Assembly (NCBI GenBank): GCA_008330645.1
Contig: VLTN01000023.1
Coordinates: forward strand, 62,001-126,000
DNA: 64,000 nt
Source: Cafeteria roenbergensis
Taxonomy: Eukaryota; Sar; Bigyra; Bicosoecida; Cafeteriaceae
Direction: 5' to 3'
Shown here: positions 61,850-64,000 of the stretch, in pieces
Position numbering within the stretch: position 1 is the stretch's first letter
Layout: each line of letters starts with the position of its first letter
Position numbers and translations under genes: made by a program
Notes under the pieces: model-generated
The model's input: the letters and a program-made list of their open reading frames with translations, nothing else
Database searches by the model: none
What the model was told of the DNA's origin: nothing

Positions 61850-63113
61850 TCAATGCCCCCCGTTTGTCCTGAAGAACTCGCGAACAACGGAGACCTTGCG
61901 GGCTTCGGGCGGTGTCGGCCGAATGGCGTCCAGCCCGTCCCCCACCTCGCCGGAGGTGCGCGACAGCGACCCCGTGTCCACTGCCGAGTGGCTGCTGGCG
62001 CGAGCCCGCACGCCATACACGGTTCGCGGCGAGCGCGGGTCCAACCGGCGGTCAAACTCGGTTCGGGCTGCAAAGTCCCGGGTCTTTGTGAGGCCGGCCA
62101 GGGTGTCGGCCAGCGAGGCCGCCAGCGACCCGGTGGCGCGAGGGTTCAGCGGCGAGCTCGGAGCAATGCGCGACGCCACCGTTAGCCCGCCCCCTGCCGC
62201 CAGGCTGTCGCCCGCGCCCGACGCTGTGGCGACGGAGGAATCTGCTGACGCAATCGAGGCCCCCACCGCGGCCAAGGAGGACCGAGGTTTGCTCGCACGC
62301 GCCTCAGAGTTGACTTGCTCGACGAATTGCCGGGCGCGGATGTGGTGCAGGAACTCGTCGCGCCTCCTCGCGTCGTTCGAACCGAATGCGTTTTTGCGTG
62401 CTGCGGGTCGGATCTCGAGGAAGGAACCCGATGCGGGGAGCGGGGGGCGGCGCGGAGCTCGCCGACGGCTGCGGGCCGCGGCGCGAACGCGAGCGGAGGT
62501 CGCAAAGCGCGTCGCGCAGGTGACGCGGCTCACTCTCCCTTGGCTGTGCGGTGATGTATCTGGGCCCGCCAGGAACGTCGCCGCCCTCTGTAACCGTGTA
62601 TGTGATTTCGGAAAAGTTGCCAGTCCTGCACACGGACAGGCAGGGACGGCACGCGCAGCGGGGCAGCATGTCGTGTTCGCATTTGTGCCGTTCCGTGGAT
62701 GTTCAAAATTCCGAGGCGCGGCGGCTTGCACAAGCCCGGCGCGAACGACCCCGTTGTTTACCTTGAAAATGCCTTCGGGACGGCGGGGCGCCTGCCCTTG
62801 AAGCGCTCCGGCAAGTCCAGTCCCTTGTCCCCGTACGGCTCGCTGGAGAGGACGAAAGCGAAATGCTCGCCTGCGGAGGCTTTCCCGGAACCGCGGCCAA
62901 GTTGGGCACGAGACAGAGAAGTCACCATCGGTATGGCAGTGGGGCGGAGGGGCGGTGCGGGGGTGGGCCTGGGAAGAACCCCACCGCCGATGTTCGGTTC
63001 CAGGAGAGCGGTTCAGGATGCGCGGAGCGAAACCTGGCCAGCTCACGCTTGTCCTTGCTCTCCGGCTGAAAAGCGCTCGCCGTCTTGGTGTTGAATACTT
63101 TGGTTGTGTACAT
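61850..63113 (-). CDS. Four-exon protein of unknown function
   Basis: Exons are 63047-63113, 62762-62870, 62534-62625 and 61850-62400; phases 1, 2, 1 all close, giving 272 aa. The spliced reading is MYTTKVFNTKTASAFQPESK, DKREHFAFVLSSEPYGDKGL, DLPERFKGRRPAVPKAFSRT, GNFSEITYTVTEGGDVPGGP, RYITAQPRETRKNAFGSNDA, RRRDEFLHHIRARQFVEQVN, SEARASK and onward. Residues 1-130 are rich in aromatic and charged residues, with K/R-P-x-x-F-type turns as in small microtubule- or axoneme-associated proteins; that is impression only. The rest is Ser/Ala-rich and ends with DGLDAIRPTPPEARKVSVVR then EFFRTNGGH. Donors are GTGAGC, GTAAAC and GTGAGC. I do not recognise the family. It is divergent from the dynein light chain gene (189 bp). 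Confidence 0.75.
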
Positions 63114-63235
63114 GAGTCCAGCGCCCACGGTCCCTCGGTCAGTGCGCGCAGAAGTTCGCCACGGGGCCGTGTGGTAGCTGGCCAGCTCGCGCTGGTCCGT
63201 CGCAGATTTGAGATGGCGGATTGTCTCTCCAGCCC

Positions 63236-63243
63236 CATATATG
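63236..63243 (+). promoter_or_regulatory. TATA-like element
   Basis: CATATATG lies 60 bp upstream of the dynein light chain ATG and is one of the very few A/T-only hexamers in this GC-rich window. A core-promoter role is suggested by position only. Confidence 0.3.
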
Positions 63244-63302
63244 AGCCCCGACTGCGGCGACTGCCCCGCCCCGCAAGTCACACGCCCGCTGCCCGGTGGA
63301 AC

Positions 63303-64000
63303 ATGGCCAGCGCAGCAGCCTCTGAGCCCGCGGCCGCCAGCAGTGCGGGCCCTGACGCCCCCAAGGAGACCCTGTTTGCCGAGATCCAAGACAAGCTGCG
63401 CGACGAGTGCCACAGGGTGAGCCAACAGTTGCCGCGCCGTGCTGCTCACCGCTCGCTGCGCCTCGCAGCGCGCCCGTAGCCCCACGGCCCGCGACGGGGC
63501 GTGGTGCATGCCGCACTTGTCCCTCTGGGGTCTGGGCTGGTTGCTGGTTGCTGGTCGCTGCCCGGCGGCTCCCGTCGCGGGCGCAAGCCAGCTGCCGGAG
63601 CCACGCGAGTGGCTCGGGCTCAAACGTCGCCATCGGCACATCCCCCTCAGCACGCGCTCGGCGAGGGCGTCGCAGCATCGTGTCTGCCGCCCGCCTTGCG
63701 CAACGCGTGCCTCTGCTGTCGGGCTTCATGGGCGGCCGGCTCGGTCCGAGCGCGAGCTAGTTAAAGGGCAGCCACCTGGCCGCGGATTCTCGCGTCTCGC
63801 CGAGCACTCGCCACCCCGGACGCTTGCGCCTTGCAGATCGCTGGCGAGGTCCTCGGGGACAAGGAGTACGTTGCGGACGAGGTTCCAGAGCTGTCGGGAG
63901 ACATCTCCGAGCGCTGCCTGGCGCGCGCCCGCGAGCTTTGCCCGACGTACAAGGTCGTGGTCAACGTTTCCCTGCTCCAGCGCACTGGGTCCGGCCTTCA
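63303..64000 (+). CDS. Tctex-type dynein light chain (cut by right edge)
   Basis: Exon 1 is 63303-63416 (38 codons, phase 0, donor GTGAGC) and exon 2 starts at 63837 after GCCTTGCAG and is open at the window end. The spliced start is Ala-rich, then PKETLFAEIQDKLRDECHR-IAGEVLGDKEYVADEVPELSGDI, with one splice inside. It continues SERCLARARELCPTYKVVVN and VSLLQRTGSGLH. The 'L.GK.Y....V...I...V...L......KY+V...+.Q+.GAGLH' pattern is that of Tctex1/DYNLT light chains, which dimerise and join dynein intermediate chains. The end of the domain (after GLH) is missing because of the window edge. Whether it belongs to cytoplasmic or axonemal dynein cannot be told. Confidence 0.87.

Noticed and set aside
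1-64000. tRNA, rRNA and snRNA genes
   Set aside because: I looked for B-box-like GGTTCGA.TCC, conserved rRNA segments and U6-like sequence on both strands and found none convincing; a covariance-model scan would be decisive.

Overview
The window is nuclear DNA of a GC-rich (about 70% G+C) unicellular eukaryote. It carries about two dozen protein genes, with GT-AG introns whose donors are mostly GTGAG. Gene content is fully eukaryotic: fimbrin, an APC/C subunit, MND1, EMC6, a TFIID subunit, a PARP-family protein, an inositol 5-phosphatase, a Tctex-type dynein light chain and ATP-type PEP carboxykinase. Genes are compact, and proteins carry long Ala/Gly/Pro/Ser-rich inserts. MND1 points to meiosis. 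The dynein light chain and a long coiled-coil protein are compatible with a flagellate. A free-living heterotrophic flagellate (for example a bicosoecid stramenopile) fits, but that placement is inference.

Layout, 1-13 kb: the 5' part of a TAF5-like gene (-) runs off the left edge. Then come a small two-helix membrane protein (+), a methyltransferase-like/TPR protein (+), fimbrin (-, with its EF-hands on a separate first exon) and a two-PH-domain protein (-). 13-26 kb: two very large low-complexity proteins of unknown function (+ and -), a mitochondrial-type methyltransferase (+) and a long coiled-coil protein (-). 26-40 kb: a TMTC-like membrane protein (+), inositol polyphosphate 5-phosphatase (-), an enlarged CDC16/APC6 (+), a small coiled-coil protein (-) and a secretory-pathway protein kinase with an embedded EF-hand loop (+).

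40.5-42.4 kb is a 1.8 kb island of about 50% G+C with no readable gene, unlike everything around it. 42-50 kb: a PARP-family protein that has lost its catalytic triad (-), an AAAP-type transporter (+), a TTGGGG telomere-like tract and PEPCK (-). 50-64 kb: MND1 (+), an LMBR1-like membrane protein (+), EMC6 (-), an unknown nuclear-looking protein (+), a secreted EGF/fibrinogen-like protein (-), a four-exon unknown (-) and the start of a Tctex-type dynein light chain (+), cut by the right edge.

Most neighbours are divergent (about 120-550 bp apart) or convergent, so shared bidirectional promoters are likely. No operons, tRNAs, rRNAs, CRISPR arrays or recognisable mobile elements were seen. Exon boundaries were set by eye from reading-frame continuity, splice consensus and family resemblance; none has transcript support here.
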